From Ignavibacterium sp. (GTDB lineage Bacteria; Bacteroidota; Ignavibacteria; Ignavibacteriales; Ignavibacteriaceae), in the NCBI GenBank assembly GCA_032027145.1, contig JAVSMP010000001.1, forward strand, positions 1,640,903 to 1,704,902: DNA of 64,000 nucleotides, in the 5' to 3' direction. Positions 63,378 through 64,000 of this stretch are shown here, piece by piece (position 1 is the first letter of the stretch; each line of letters begins with the position of its first letter). The notes below the pieces were generated by a model. It did not search any database. It had not been told where the DNA came from and was given only the letters and a program-made list of their open reading frames with translations. The translations under genes and the position numbers were made by a program.

Positions 63378-64000
63378 TTAAAGTTTACTGTTCTTAAGTC
63401 TAAGTGAATTACTTATTACAGATACTGAGCTAAGAGACATTGCTAATGCAGCAAACATTGGATTAAGCATTCCTAATGCAGCAAGGGGAATCCCGATTAC
63501 ATTATAAATAAATGCCCAGAAAAGGTTTTGTTTAATAACGCTGATTGTTTTGTTGGAAAGTTTTATTGCTTTTAAAACGCCTTTAAGATCACCGCTTAAT
63601 AACACAACACCGGCGCTTTCAATTGCAACATCTGTCCCTGTACCAATTGCAATTCCTATATCGCTTTGTGCCAATGCAGGGGCATCATTTATACCATCAC
63701 CAACCATAACTACTTTTTTATTTTCAGACTGCAATTCTTTTATCTTTAATAATTTGTTATGAGGCGTAACCTCTGCAAAATATTTTTCAATTCCAGCCAG
63801 TGCTGCAATTTTTTTTGTAGTGTTTTCGTTATCCCCTGAAGAAAGAACAGGAGTTACATTAATCTTTTTCAACCCGTCAATTACTTCTTTTGAAGTTGGT
63901 TTAATTGAATCAACTACAGTTACGAATCCTTTCAATTCTTTTTCAACAGCTAAAAAAATTATGGATGTATTCTTTATATTTTCATTTGATAATTCTTTAG
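63378..64000 (-). CDS. Copper-transporting P1B-type ATPase, C-terminal part (5' end off window)
   Basis: The minus-strand frame is open to the end of the window, so only the C-terminal 207 residues of the pump are seen. They include the end of the P domain (VTVVDSIKPTSKEVI, GDGINDAPALAQSDIGIAIGTGTDVAIESA) and the last two membrane helices. Those have FWAFIYNVIGIPLAALG (the YN of helix 7) and MSLSSVSVISNSLRL (the MxxSS of helix 8), the Cu+ selectivity signature. It fits with the PCuAC/SCO genes at 21-22 kb as part of copper handling. Confidence 0.92.
   Translation of the reverse strand, partial: KELSNENIKNTSIIFLAVEKELKGFVTVVDSIKPTSKEVIDGLKKINVTPVLSSGDNENTTKKIAALAGIEKYFAEVTPHNKLLKIKELQSENKKVVMVGDGINDAPALAQSDIGIAIGTGTDVAIESAGVVLLSGDLKGVLKAIKLSNKTISVIKQNLFWAFIYNVIGIPLAALGMLNPMFAALAMSLSSVSVISNSLRLKNSKL

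Overview
The window looks like a chromosomal segment of an AT-rich, Gram-negative bacterium of the Bacteroidota/Chlorobiota/Ignavibacteriota branch, most likely an Ignavibacteria relative. The reasons are five secreted proteins ending in a type IX secretion (T9SS) sorting tail with the 'NPFNP' signature, an S46 dipeptidyl-peptidase, a TonB receptor paired with a surface beta-propeller, a three-gene succinate dehydrogenase of the b558 type, and several promoters with a TAnnTTTG-like -7 element. I see no insertion sequence, prophage or CRISPR array. Apart from one Met tRNA there are no structural RNAs other than a cobalamin riboswitch.

Layout. 1-6 kb: a secreted S46 peptidase (5' end off the window), a T9SS protein, a small two-zinc-ribbon protein, LemA and an M48 membrane protease. 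6-21 kb: a large redox/signalling locus built around a divergent intergenic region at 13.3-13.9 kb. Leftwards run a small membrane anchor protein, a membrane-anchored H-protein-like protein, a 4Fe-4S subunit, an NrfD-type membrane subunit, a second H-protein-like protein, a heme-binding sensor kinase, a sigma-54 activator and an archaemetzincin. Rightwards run a Tat-exported 4Fe-4S subunit, a second NrfD subunit, a 13-heme cytochrome, a second heme-binding sensor kinase and two receiver/H-protein-like fusions. 21-25 kb: copper delivery to oxidase (PCuAC, SCO), a PLP decarboxylase, MarC and OsmC. 25-30 kb: small enzymes, a C39-like protein divergent from an ATP-grasp ligase, and a T9SS protein. 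30-35 kb: a cobalamin-riboswitch operon (BtuB-like receptor, BtuG-like propeller, two small proteins, a DUF6580-like membrane protein). 35-38.5 kb: sdhCAB. 38.8-45 kb: an acidic protein, Obg, tRNA-Met, SecG, PBP4, a LOG-like protein and a methyltransferase. 45-50 kb: S21, a zinc-ribbon protein, UspA, an ECF sigma/anti-sigma pair, an M14 peptidase, a thioredoxin-like protein and a beta-barrel. 50-64 kb: an AddB-like nuclease, an M1 peptidase, LepB, GatB, secreted proteins, PepF, a GMP reductase/IMPDH-like enzyme and the end of a Cu+ P-type ATPase.

The most unusual content is the 6-21 kb locus. It holds two paralogous quinone-linked Fe-S/NrfD modules whose Fe-S subunits are predicted to sit on opposite sides of the membrane. 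It also holds four proteins with glycine-cleavage H-like folds that all lack the lipoyl-lysine, two of them fused to response-regulator receivers. A short motif, ETM-x-DGG, recurs in three different proteins, and a near-identical N-terminal membrane anchor with a buried Asp recurs in three. Two sensor kinases carry c-type heme motifs in their sensor domains, and one has a zinc ribbon inserted in its ATPase domain. A good sigma-54 promoter (13352-13367) heads the leftward operon, and a sigma-54 activator is encoded at its far end. I read this as a redox-sensing electron-transfer system in which the H-like domains act as non-lipoylated adaptor or signalling modules. That functional reading is inference; the architecture is seen directly.
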